Origin: Trileptium ribeirensis
Lineage: Eukaryota > Nematoda > Enoplea > Enoplida > Thoracostomopsidae
DNA: 64,000 nucleotides
NCBI GenBank assembly: GCA_030248225.1
Contig: JASANE010009848.1
Coordinates: forward strand, 1 to 64,000
Reading direction: 5' to 3'
In this document: positions 11,629-20,825 of the stretch, in pieces
Numbering within the stretch: the first letter of the stretch is position 1
Layout: each line of letters starts with the position of its first letter
The notes under the pieces: model-generated
Told to the model about the DNA's origin: nothing
Seen by the model: the letters and a program-made list of their open reading frames with translations, nothing else
Database searches by the model: none
Program-made: the position numbers and the translations under genes

Positions 11629-11780
11629 CAATGCCAATGCCAATCCTGTGAAGATCCAGTTGGTACGTTTGCCGGATTGGTTTGTGGTTAGTGGTGGTAT
11701 TTACTGACATTTACTTAGTGTTAACTTTGGCGCGTTATCAGCACGAATTGGTGAGTGTTCGTATTGTGAGTAGCTGTATA

Positions 11781-13639
11781 ATGGATGATCCAGCCGCGTC
11801 AAGACGACCTTCTGATGAGACGACCCAGCGGTCTATGGGAATAGACATTACGAGTACGCCGTTACCGACTGCTACTGATGGTGGTACTACCTCAATGAGT
11901 GATACGACGTTGGCCACGTTGGAAGCGACATTACGTCAGCTGCAAGTAAGTTTACTTGATTCAAATCGTAAATATGATGAAATCACTAACTTGGTACGTG
12001 ATACCGTACGTGACTCTAGTCGTCAATACGGTAAAATGATATTAGATACCATAGAACGTGAGCGCAGCTTTCAAAGCCTTATGGTGCGATAGAATAATGA
12101 TCTACACGACCAAATGCATGAAATACGAGGTAATCTTAATCAGTTACGAGATTTGATAGGCACGGATCTTGCGTTAACTCCGACGCCTGATATTGCGATA
12201 GAAGAGTCGGTTTATATGGACGCTACTGTGGTAGAAGCACATACTAGACCAAAAGCAAGATTTGATGTTGAGCTTACGGTTCCGTCATTAGACACAATTA
12301 GGGCTGCGCCACCACAAGTTTCGGTGCCATTATCGGCAGTATCAAGTTCTTGTGACGCTACATTCACCCCTACTAGGATTTCGTTAGCACCGGTTGTCGT
12401 TTCTGTATGCGCCCCGGTGTCTGCTCCGGTTGCGTCAGTTTCAGTAGCAGCGACTGTAGTATCGGCTAGTACAGATTCTTGTGTAACCACGGCAACGTTA
12501 GCGGGTACCCAAACAACGGTCAATGCTGCTCGTTCTGCGCCTGTAGCGGCTTCTGCTCCTGTAATGCCGCCTATTGTGGTTAACGTGCCACCCCCGAAAG
12601 AGCCTATTAATATCGAGAGATTCGATGGTACTTCGAATTTTGCCACGTATTTTCGTAGGTTGGAAGCTGAGTTCGAGTTAGCAGGGGTAGACAATCCAGA
12701 TGATAAATTTTGTACACTGCGTAAGAAATTGAACGAGGCCGCTCGCAGTTTTGTTGAATTATTGATGGCCAGTTCGGAAGCACCATCCACTTATGAAGAC
12801 TTAGATCTCCAGTTGCACGAACGATTTGCAGAAAGTCGAGAATTTGTGGACGAAATTCAACGGTTCCAACAAATGAGCCAGAAAAGTTCGGTAGCAGATT
12901 TCGCTGATGAACTGGCTTTGCAGTGGTATAAGTCCCGTTGAAATTAGGTAATCAGCATGCTGCGAACTTATTGCGTAATACGTTTTTGCGAGGAATGCGA
13001 CGTGGATTACGTTCGAGCCTTATTCATGGTGACCAATGGTCTTTTGACGAATTGAAACGTCGAGCTGTACACATTGAGTGTACGGAAAAATTATTGTCGG
13101 GAAATGACGATGATGGAGTGTCATCGCGACCTACTAGTAGGTTTCCACGATCGTGGAGACCAAGTCCAAACGCTAACAATAATAATGCAGTAGCACCACG
13201 AAGGAATGATAGTCGACAGGCTCCAACGCGTACGAATGACGTAAATCGGGGTAACGATGTAAGAAATACCCGAATTGTCGAGGGAACTTCTGCGTCCTCG
13301 ATTGTGTGTTATGATTGTGGTGCCACAGGGCATATCCGTGCGCGATGTCCACACCGTGATGCACGCCTTCGTCGACAGGAACGCGGTGTAGTGAGAGAAA
13401 TTGCTTCTCGATCATCGCCCGTGCAACGTTCGTCAAATAGCGCTGAACCTACAACGCCTAAAGAACTGTGGAAGTGTTTCGTATGTGGTAAACCAGGTCA
13501 CTTTGCCCGTGATTGTCGTCAACGATCTGTGAATGTGGAAAAGCAATTAGCTGGCAATAATCGACGTCGTCCGGAATCTAAGGCAGTACAATCAGCTGCC
13601 ATTGAGAAGCTGACTCGTCAAATGTATGATGTTTTGTAA
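11781..13639 (+). pseudogene. gag: Gag (capsid and nucleocapsid) of the Ty3/gypsy element
   Basis: The most likely start is ATG at 11781 (MDDPAASRRPSDE), 170 nt after the PBS; the frame is open further upstream but without a better ATG. Order: Ser/Thr-rich N-terminus; a helical segment; an Ala/Val/Pro-rich linker; a capsid-like core beginning PINIERFDGTSNFATYFRRL (about 12604) and continuing past a frameshift into ANLLRNTFLRGMRRGLRSSL; an Arg/Asn-rich spacer; and two CCHC zinc knuckles at 13307-13348 (CYDCGATGHIRARC) and 13475-13516 (CFVCGKPGHFARDC). Breaks: in-frame TAG at 12090-12092, a frameshift near 12930-12940, and TAA at 13637-13639, after which the same frame continues into protease. 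Gag forms the particle and packages element RNA. Confidence 0.88.
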
Positions 13640-13642
13640 CAT

Positions 13643-14880
13643 TTGAAATCGGATAGGAAGGTGGATGGGTCCGAAGCCACGCATTCACCATCACGAGTAG
13701 TGTTGCCCAAAAATTCACGTCGGCAAGTCCTGGTAGAAAAAGTTTCTGAGCCAGCGTTCGAAGTGAATTCCGAACTCCAAAATAATATGCAAGTTTCGAT
13801 AGCACAGGTAGAGATGTTAGCTCGTCCTACCAAATCGTGTTTTTATGTTCACGTGCAAATTGATTCGTATAAATTACGGGGACTAGTGGATACTGGAGCC
13901 CAAATGACAATCATGCTCCAAGAAGTCTATGAGCAAAATTTTAATCGGTATAAGTTGAATTCCGAAGTGATCCAGGTATTTGCTTTCGATGGTTCCCCAG
14001 CTAGTAAGACCCTGGGATGGTTCGAAGCATTGGTACATCTCGGAGCGCAGTCCCAGTATGTGCAAATCCATGTCGTACCTGATATGCCAGTCGCTATCGT
14101 CATCGGTGATGACATGTTACGGAAATTCCAAACCGTAATTGATTATCAGAAAATGCGAATCCTGGTTGGTGATAAACTAGCACGGTCATGATCGTTAGTT
14201 CAACGTAAGGAAGCGACATCTGAGGAGACAGAAAAAGAAAAATTGCCAGCATCTGAGAAACTCATAAGTGTTCCTGTAGGTGCTTTCCATGTCTGCAGGG
14301 TATCCGTCGATACCGAGATTCCACCGGAGAGTACTAAACTAGTACCTTATAACATCGATACGACCAACTTCAATGGGCAAAGTGTTATGGTAGAGTCTGA
14401 TACAGATATGCGATTTAAGCGACCCATGCTTTGTCCACATGCGGTAGTTGAAGTACAAGAGGGTATGGCTTGGGTACCAGTTACAAATTTGGAATGGGAG
14501 TCGTATAGACTGAAAGTCGACGACGTGATGTCACACGTTACAGAAATTGTGGATACCGTTACTGTCACGTCGGCGGAAAACCCAGCGGTGACTGATGTCG
14601 ATTATTCTAAGGCCGTTACCAATAAGATTCAGATTAGAGCGAAGGAAGCTAAACCCTTATATAGGGAATTAGCAGCGGAAATAACGCTAGATAAAGAAGC
14701 GGAATTACCAGAGGGTGTGTCCCTAAAGCAAGCGGTTGCTACCAAGACCGAAGTTCGGATGTTAGCGAGGTTGTTGGAACGTAACAGCGATGTTTTTGGA
14801 AGTTCCACAACACCACTTAGTCGAACGCATGTTTTGCGACACCAGGAGATTTTGATACAGGAGATACCAAACCTATTCAA
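13643..14880 (+). pseudogene. Retropepsin-type aspartic protease and Pol linker
   Basis: Same frame as the Gag 3' part, separated only by TAA at 13637-13639. The protease active-site motif is LVDTGAQMTIM (DTGA at 13889-13900), followed by a hydrophobic strand and the second half containing VPDMPVAIVIGDDML, as in retropepsins. TGA at 14189-14191 interrupts the frame, which then continues for about 230 codons as a linker of unknown structure before the RT. A frameshift at about 14863-14887 separates it from the RT frame. The enzyme would cleave the Gag-Pol polyprotein; this copy is broken. Confidence 0.82.
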
Positions 14881-14886
14881 CAACGA

Positions 14887-15760
14887 ATGCGGCGTGCACC
14901 TTACGTGCATCGTGAAGAAATTTCTAAACAGGTCCGGGCTATGCTGGATGATGATGCGATTCAGCCATCGATGAGTCCTCTGGCATCACCTGTGGTTCTC
15001 GTCAGGAAAAAGACTGGAGATATGCGATTTTGCATCGAGTATCGTATGTTGAACGATGTAACCAAGAAGGACAGTTTTCCTCTTCCACGAATCGACGACA
15101 CCTTAAATGTCCTTAAAGGTGCTAAGTATTTCACAACGTTAGATTTGAAATCAGGTTATTGGCAGGTAGAAATGGAGTCTGAAGATGTTGAAAAGACCGC
15201 TTTCATTTGCCATGAAGGGTTATTCGAATTCAAAGTATTGCCCTTCGGTTTAACCAACGCACCTGCTACGTTTCAAAGGATGATGCAAATTGTCTTGTCA
15301 GGTTACTTACTAGAATTTTGCCTGTGTTACATTGACGATGTCATCGTGTTCTCACCCACGTTCGAAGAACATTTGTGGGATATCCGATGTGTGTTCAATC
15401 ATTTACGTGATGCAGGTTTATCGATTAAGGGCAAGAAATGTGACTCCATACGGCGGGAAGTATTGTTCTTAGGCCATGTAGTGTCGGAAAGCGGAATTGC
15501 CCCAGATCTAGCGAAAGTCCAAAAGCTTTTGGAGTGCGAAAGACCCCAAAATGTTACGGAAGTACGTTCGTTCTTAGGCTTGACCGGTTATTATCGTCAG
15601 TTCATCGAAGGATATAATCTCATCGCCGCTCCGTTGCACGAATTGACGAAAGGTCCAAGTAAGTTTAATTCGGTAGAATCTCGCTGGACGGAACAGTGCC
15701 AAATAGCCTTTGATAAACTCAAGGTTGCACTGACTGCGGCGCCTATCTTAGCGTATCCGA
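14887..15760 (+). pseudogene. pol: Reverse transcriptase domain
   Basis: RT landmarks appear in order: SPVVLVRKKTGDMRFCIEYR-type fingers region, FTTLDLKSGYWQV (first catalytic Asp), FEFKVLPFGLTNAPATFQRMM, and the catalytic CYIDDVIVFS motif (YIDD at 15328-15339), then LFLGHVVSESGI and a thumb/connection with FLGLTGYYRQFIEGY. This is the Ty3/gypsy type of RT. The preceding Pol part is in another frame. The RT segment itself is uninterrupted, and the catalytic Asp pair is present. Confidence 0.93.
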
Positions 15761-16140
15761 ACCCAGTGAAACCATTTCGGTTGTACACCGACGCTAGTAT
15801 AACGAATGTGTTGGCTTTATTTTGACACAATGTGGCGAGAATGGAAAAGAACGAGTAATTCATTATGGAGGTAAAAAATTCCACGATGCTGAAACAAGGT
15901 ATAGCGTGACTGAAAAGGAATGTTTGGCCGTAGCACGAGCTATGGTGCATATGTGTTGGGTAGCTTTACCACGATTGTGACGGATCACGCTCCCTTAGTA
16001 CAAATTCTCATGAAAACTTGTTCCATCGATTTGTTAACACAACGTCTATTGCGTTTCGTAACGAGAATCCAAGAATTTGATTACGAAGTAGTGTACAAAC
16101 CAGGCAGACAGCACCTTAATGCTGATGCAATGCCACGTCC
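15761..16140 (+). pseudogene. pol: RNase H domain, frameshifted
   Basis: Starts with FRLYTDAS (first catalytic Asp codon 15790-15792) in the RT frame. Frameshifts follow at about 15800-15825 and again before 15920. The middle part, with TEKECLA (catalytic Glu), is read at about 15860-15940 in another frame, and VTDHAPL (third Asp, about 15976) in the frame that then runs on to integrase. RNase H degrades the RNA of the RNA-DNA hybrid. Typical Ty3/gypsy placement between RT and integrase. Confidence 0.85.
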
Positions 16141-16648
16141 GCCGATTTTGGCATCTACACCGAATAAAGAATCGGTTGATAATTCGGAAGTAGACCGGAA
16201 ACAGGATAAAGAATATCTCAACGAAGCGTTAGCGAAACGAGAAACGAATCTCTTGAGGATTGTGGGCGTAGTTACGCAAAACCCTAACACCGTGACTGAC
16301 GAAAATGATGAGACGAATGATCCACAACCTGGCCCAAGTGGAATGCAAGTAGATGTTCCGGTAGTGGAACGTGATCTGAATGACTATTTTGCCATAGATT
16401 CGCCATGGGAAGCGCATTAAATTCGGCGTGCACAATCGGTGGATCCGTTTACACGTGGAATGGTTCGTTTTCTTGAGGACCAAGAACTAGATCCTGAGTT
16501 AAGCGAGGATCTGCAACGACAGATTTTATTACAAGAAGATAGGTTCCATGTCCGACATGGTATTTTGTGCTAGGTAAGCCGGAAACGTAGACCTGTTCGC
16601 GCAGAAGCGTGCTAATTTCGTTTAGTACTACCGGAGGAATTCTGTGTA
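16141..16648 (+). pseudogene. Linker between RNase H and integrase
   Basis: Same frame as the integrase. It is acidic and contains LEDQELDPELSEDLQRQILL, followed by FHVRHGIL, which resembles the start of the integrase N-terminal region. In-frame stops are at 16418 (TAA), 16571 (TAG) and 16613 (TAA). Confidence 0.65.
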
Positions 16649-17640
16649 GTGGTGATGGAACAGGCTCACACGACTCGATATGCAGGTCATGTAGGATACA
16701 ATCGAGCTTTGGCTAAGCTCGAACGAAAATTTTATTGGGTCACAATGAAGAAACACCTGGAAGCGTATATTAACGTATGTGTCCCTTGCGCTCGATTTAA
16801 ATCTGGTCCGAATCGACGTGGACCGTTACAACCAATTCCTGCGATGGCGCCATTTCATATGGTAGGCGTAGACGTGATAGGTCTATTACCTGTCACACGA
16901 TCTGGAAACAAGTACGTTGTGAATTTTATAGACTATTTCGCGAAGTGGCCAGAAGCATTTGGCACACCTGACCAGACGGCTAAGACCATTGTCGATTTAT
17001 TGCTAAACAAGATAGTGACCAGACACGGTGTCCCACGTATAATTTTGTCTGATCAGGGACCCGCATTCACGTCTGAATTATTCACGTCAGAAGCGACCAC
17101 GTTAGGAAGCCGAACGGTGTTTGCTACACCGTACCATCATCAGTGTAATGGTTTGGTTGAACGGTGGAACCAAACGTTAATGGCTATGATAAAGCCACTT
17201 ACTGAATTAGAGCCTGATAATTGGGACACTTATGTCGAAGGCGAACTTTTTGCGTACCGAATTACGGTACACGTGTCGACAGGTCAAACCCCGTTTTTCA
17301 TGATGCATGGTCGTGATCCAGATTTACCGGGAGAAAACCCGTTATTGTCACTAACGGAAGGCGGAAGTACCGACCAACATGTACAAAAACTGTTGGATAC
17401 GTTGACTAGCAATTGGAAGGAAGCTAGTAAGTCTGTACGTTTGGCCCAGGACGCCTATAAGCGATATTTTGATCGAAGAGCACGTATTCGTGACTTTTTG
17501 CCTGGCGATGTAGTATTAATGCGAAGGCCGGGGAAAATTGATTCTCGTAGGATCACCAACAAATTTCACCCAAATTTCGAGCGACTATATCGGGTAGTCA
17601 AGGTACAAGGTCCTAATTTGGAGGTAACTGCTGGATTGGC
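16649..17640 (+). pseudogene. pol: Integrase
   Basis: The N-terminal HHCC zinc domain shows HTTRYAGH and CVPC. The catalytic core has Asp in GVDVIG, Asp in LSDQGPAF and Glu in VERWNQ, with 59 and 35 residues between them, the classical D,D35E arrangement. A C-terminal barrel-like segment contains DVVLMRRPGKIDSR and FERLYRVVKVQG, comparable to the GPY/F module. Integrase joins the DNA copy to the host chromosome. All three catalytic residues are present, and this segment is free of stops, although upstream stops make the whole Pol non-functional. No chromodomain is obvious. Confidence 0.93.
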
Positions 17641-18940
17641 GGATTCGAAATGGGATAGCGGTAGTGAAACTGGGTCTTCAGAGGGTTCTGATTGGTTGTC
17701 CGACCTAGAGTCTGAGCATGGGGATAACCCTCTTGAGCGTTCGCTTAACGGGATAGAGCAGCAGTTAACTTGGTCAGAGGGACAACAAGGTCCACCGAGG
17801 AGGGATCGTAACCATCCAGTATGGAATTTATACGCGTGTACCAGTGGTTTAGAAATGGTGGGTCGAGAGTGGATGCACCCCGCTAGTGTAGTTGTCGTAG
17901 ACGCCCGTGACCAAATTGAGTCAGCGATAGGCATTATCGAGCGTTCAGCTACCAACTAAATAGCGTGTGATATGGAGGGTGTAAATATCAGCTACCGTCA
18001 ACAGCAGCAGTTTCGGGAAGCGTGGGAGAAATATTTGGACACGCATGAGAAGGATCCATTTGACGTCTGCTGGCGATGGTTGCCACGTAATGCGCGACTA
18101 TGGGTCGATCCAAAATGGTTAGCTTATGCTGCAGGTTGGCAACGCACATCAGAGGCTACATTACAAGTCGCCACGATCGAAGGAGTCGTCATCATTTTCG
18201 ATTTAATGGCGCTTGGTCCAGATATGCCTACAGCGTTATACGCGTGTATTGCATCAGACGAACGACTTAAAATATGGTGAGCGATGAATAATGATTAAGG
18301 ATTTTGGAACGTGCGTTATTTGAAATATAGCCAGCCGTTCCCACACGCTAACTCGATGGATTTGCAAGTGGCAGTAGCTCGTCGATATAGTTCACGACGA
18401 TATTTCTTTTTGTTCAGTGGACGTATTCGACAAGATCCGACGCCGTACGGTACGACGCTATTAGGAGGAATTCGTGTGCGACAAGTAGGTGCTGGAAATT
18501 GGGTGCTAAATTTCGAAGAGTATCGCCGGTTCGTTCGATATAGTGCCCATGATGTCATGCTCATTGATGGAGCATTGTTTATTGCACATCGGCGTGGTAC
18601 GTCTCCACCAATGGGACGTCACGATGTCAATCGTTTATGGCATTTGATTGAACAATTTCCGCGCATATTTCGAACATTTACAACAGATGCACGTGGCTTA
18701 ACGGTGCGGATTAATCCCGACGCCGTATCAAATCGCCGTGGTTATCAAGATAGTATCGCTGAAAAAGTGGCTCAATGCGCTGGTTATTGGCGGCGCAAGG
18801 GCCGATGGAATGTCGAAGAACACAGCAGTTTATATCAAATTAACGACCAAGACAATGGCGAAGCTGCTTTTGTAATTGACCTTGGAGGAAACTTACCTCG
18901 CGATACTCATCGATTATTTGCAGCGACGGCAGCGCAATGA
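17641..18940 (+). pseudogene. DEDDy 3'-5' exonuclease-like domain joined to Pol
   Basis: The frame of integrase continues through an acidic Ser-rich linker (about 17641-17760) and then PASVVVVDARDQIESAIGI (about 17880), typical of the first strand and helix of RNase D-like domains. Exo I: ACDMEGVN (Asp codon 17969-17971, Glu 17975-17977), like the D-x-E-G of EXD1/Egalitarian proteins. After an unusually long insert of about 60 residues comes TLQVATIEGVVIIFDL (from 18158), then AMNND (Asp 18293-18295) as exo II and FVRYSAHDVMLI (Y-x3-D at 18539-18553) as exo III. Stops at 17957, 18278, 18296 and 18938 all sit in this one frame. The family removes nucleotides from RNA or ssDNA 3' ends; substrate here is unknown. 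DEDDy exonuclease ORFs are known (from memory) in bdelloid rotifer LTR and Penelope-like elements. The class call is inference from motifs. Confidence 0.75.
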
Positions 18941-19708
18941 AATCGGCAATTGGGCCAAAATATGCGTTTGGATCCCATTGACTTGGATCATACGCCGGTT
19001 GGTGAAATTCCGAAATCGGAAATGCGCTATAATCGCAATTATTTTTCGGATGGCATGGATGAGTTTAACGCATGGTACGAGGCAGAGAAACGACGACGAG
19101 CTAAGCCCAGTGGACGTCGTTCGCGTATACAGCGACATCAAGATGTCGTCGCAGGTCCGGGAGATGAGACGGAGCTGGAGGAACGTCGTGAGGATATGTT
19201 TGATGAAGAAATGAACCAGCAAGCTATACAGTGGGAAACCGAAGGAGTACCTGTGCGTGAAATTTGCGAACGGATAATAACAGCTTATGATGAGCATTAT
19301 GGCGGTTCATGTGTTGTCACCCGTCCAGCTGTACTACAACGTTTAGATCGCCAAGTATTACGAGAAGAAGATGCAGCTTCTAATGCCTCATCAGCTGCTA
19401 CAACCCCGCCTGCGGTTCGTACACCGGAATCTGTGTCCGACGACTCGGTACGCATAGTAGGATCTGTAACGGTCACTGCTAGTCCAGTAGATCCTGTTAA
19501 ATATCATTCTACTTGGGTTGAAAATGAGCAAATCGCTCATGAAAACCAACGGAAGTGTCAGAAAAGGGGTGGTTTGGCAGCGCAAGAAAGCCTAGCCAAC
19601 CTAATAGGGATTACTGTAGATTCGGAATCCGTGACTGAAGTGGCTGGTAGAAGGAAAACCCCTTACGGATTGTTATGCGAGACTAAACTTTTATGCGCCC
19701 AGCAATAA
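18941..19708 (+). pseudogene. C-terminal extension of the exonuclease-like protein
   Basis: The frame continues after TGA at 18938-18940 for about 255 codons to TAA at 19706-19708. It is charged and low in hydrophobic residues: an acidic/basic stretch with WYEAEKRRRAKPSGRRSRIQ (nuclear-signal-like), a helical part ending in RLDRQVLREEDAA, a Ser/Thr/Pro-rich acidic part (TTPPAVRTPESVSDDSVRIV), and a C-terminal part with DPVKYHSTW. The minus-strand element at 1-1007 has matching pieces. No enzyme motif seen; perhaps a targeting or nucleic-acid-binding tail. An overlapping shifted reading (18876-19214) is a shadow. Confidence 0.6.
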
Positions 19709-19986
19709 TCCTCTTTTGTCATTTCCAAAAAAAATTGGTAATCGAACGTTTTTTGGCGATCCCATATCCATCTTGAAACTGTTTAAAAACATTTTTGCCA
19801 CGAGCTCCAAAGCGTATGAATTATGTTACCGAACATTTTAATAAAATTGATGGGTTGGTGTTGAACATACATTTAGACAATTTTAATTCGAGACTTGTCA
19901 TTCGGGAACAGTATGTATAGCACCCTTCCTCAAATTATGTTAGCGAACAAACATGCAGACTAAGTTGCGCAGCGCGTATCCATGGT

Positions 19987-20168
19987 TGTTCGCGAACATG
20001 AATGAGGTATGAACATTTATTCTAATTTAATTCGAATAATGCAACACACTCACAGTTCGCGAACAAACGGCCCTGTTTTGTTGTTCGCGAACACTTATGC
20101 GAGATTTAATTAGAATATTAAACGTGATTGTTCGCGAACAGAAGAGCGTGTTTTGTTTGTCGCGAACA
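19987..20168. promoter_or_regulatory. Cluster of TGTTCGCGAACA palindromes
   Basis: Perfect 12-bp palindromes TGTTCGCGAACA lie at 19987-19998, 20082-20093 and 20129-20140. GTTCGCGAAC is at 20055-20064, and a one-base-shorter variant (TTGTCGCGAACA) is at about 20157-20168. Related half sites (GCGAACA, CCGAACA) occur upstream to about 19820, and TCGCGAAC/TCGCGAAT variants at about 22910-22955. Repetition of a perfect palindrome suggests a dimeric DNA-binding protein site. The factor is unknown. Confidence 0.6.
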
Positions 20169-20421
20169 CTGCTATGTACGTTAGCAACAGGATGTAATTA
20201 CTTATCACATTCCTTTTCGGTAAAGGGCAGTCTAACCCACTGGTAAGTTACTTAGAGCTTCTATGCTGGTCAACATCATTCACTAGTGGATTGCAAGTAA
20301 AACATTTTCAAATTCCGAAACTACAATAACCTTATACAGAATGTGTGTCAGTGTACGTGTAGAACCGATAAGGACGTTACGTTACGATATTAGAAAAGGA
20401 AATATCTTACAGCGAAGAGGT

Positions 20422-20442
20422 TCGGGGGCGGCAATCCCCCGA
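20422..20442 (+). other. Perfect GC hairpin, repeated elsewhere in the window
   Basis: TCGGGGG (20422-20428), loop CGGCAAT, CCCCCGA (20436-20442). The surrounding 60 bp (20419-20480) resembles 51924-51990, where the stem is partly decayed. It could be an RNA structure of the element or part of a smaller repeat inserted in it. Confidence 0.6.
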
Positions 20443-20825
20443 CGTAGGCTATGTGTATTGTCTCATAAAAGGGCATAAGGTTTTAGTGTAGCAAGAACGG
20501 CAGGGCCAACAGTTTATTTACGCCCTTCACAGTACTTAGTATTACGGTAAAGGTCACTGAAAGCATAGTACATCCTAATAGAAACAGTAAAGAAGTAATG
20601 ATTCAGAGCCATAGAACAGCAGCCTATAAATGAGAATTAACTGAGTAAAAACGTACAGGATTCACCAATCTGGCCGCTCGGTGCATTTTAATTTAATAAC
20701 GCGAAAGGTTTTACTTAACATGAAGCTTTAGTTATACCGTACAAAATGTTAGTCAAATAGCACGAGTAATTACTAAATATAAAAGTGTAGATTCGTCCGC
20801 GGTGACATTACCAGCTCAGGAATCA

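Larger units (their letters stand above)
19709..20825 (+). other. Untranslated block between Pol-exonuclease and ORF4
   Basis: About 1.1 kb without coding potential. It holds a cluster of TGTTCGCGAACA palindromes and a GC hairpin, listed separately. It could carry a promoter or splice signals for ORF4, but no TATA box or splice site stands out. Confidence 0.5.

Noticed and set aside
12212..12790. Antisense ORF opposite Gag
   Set aside because: A shadow of the Ala/Val/Thr-rich Gag linker read on the opposite strand.
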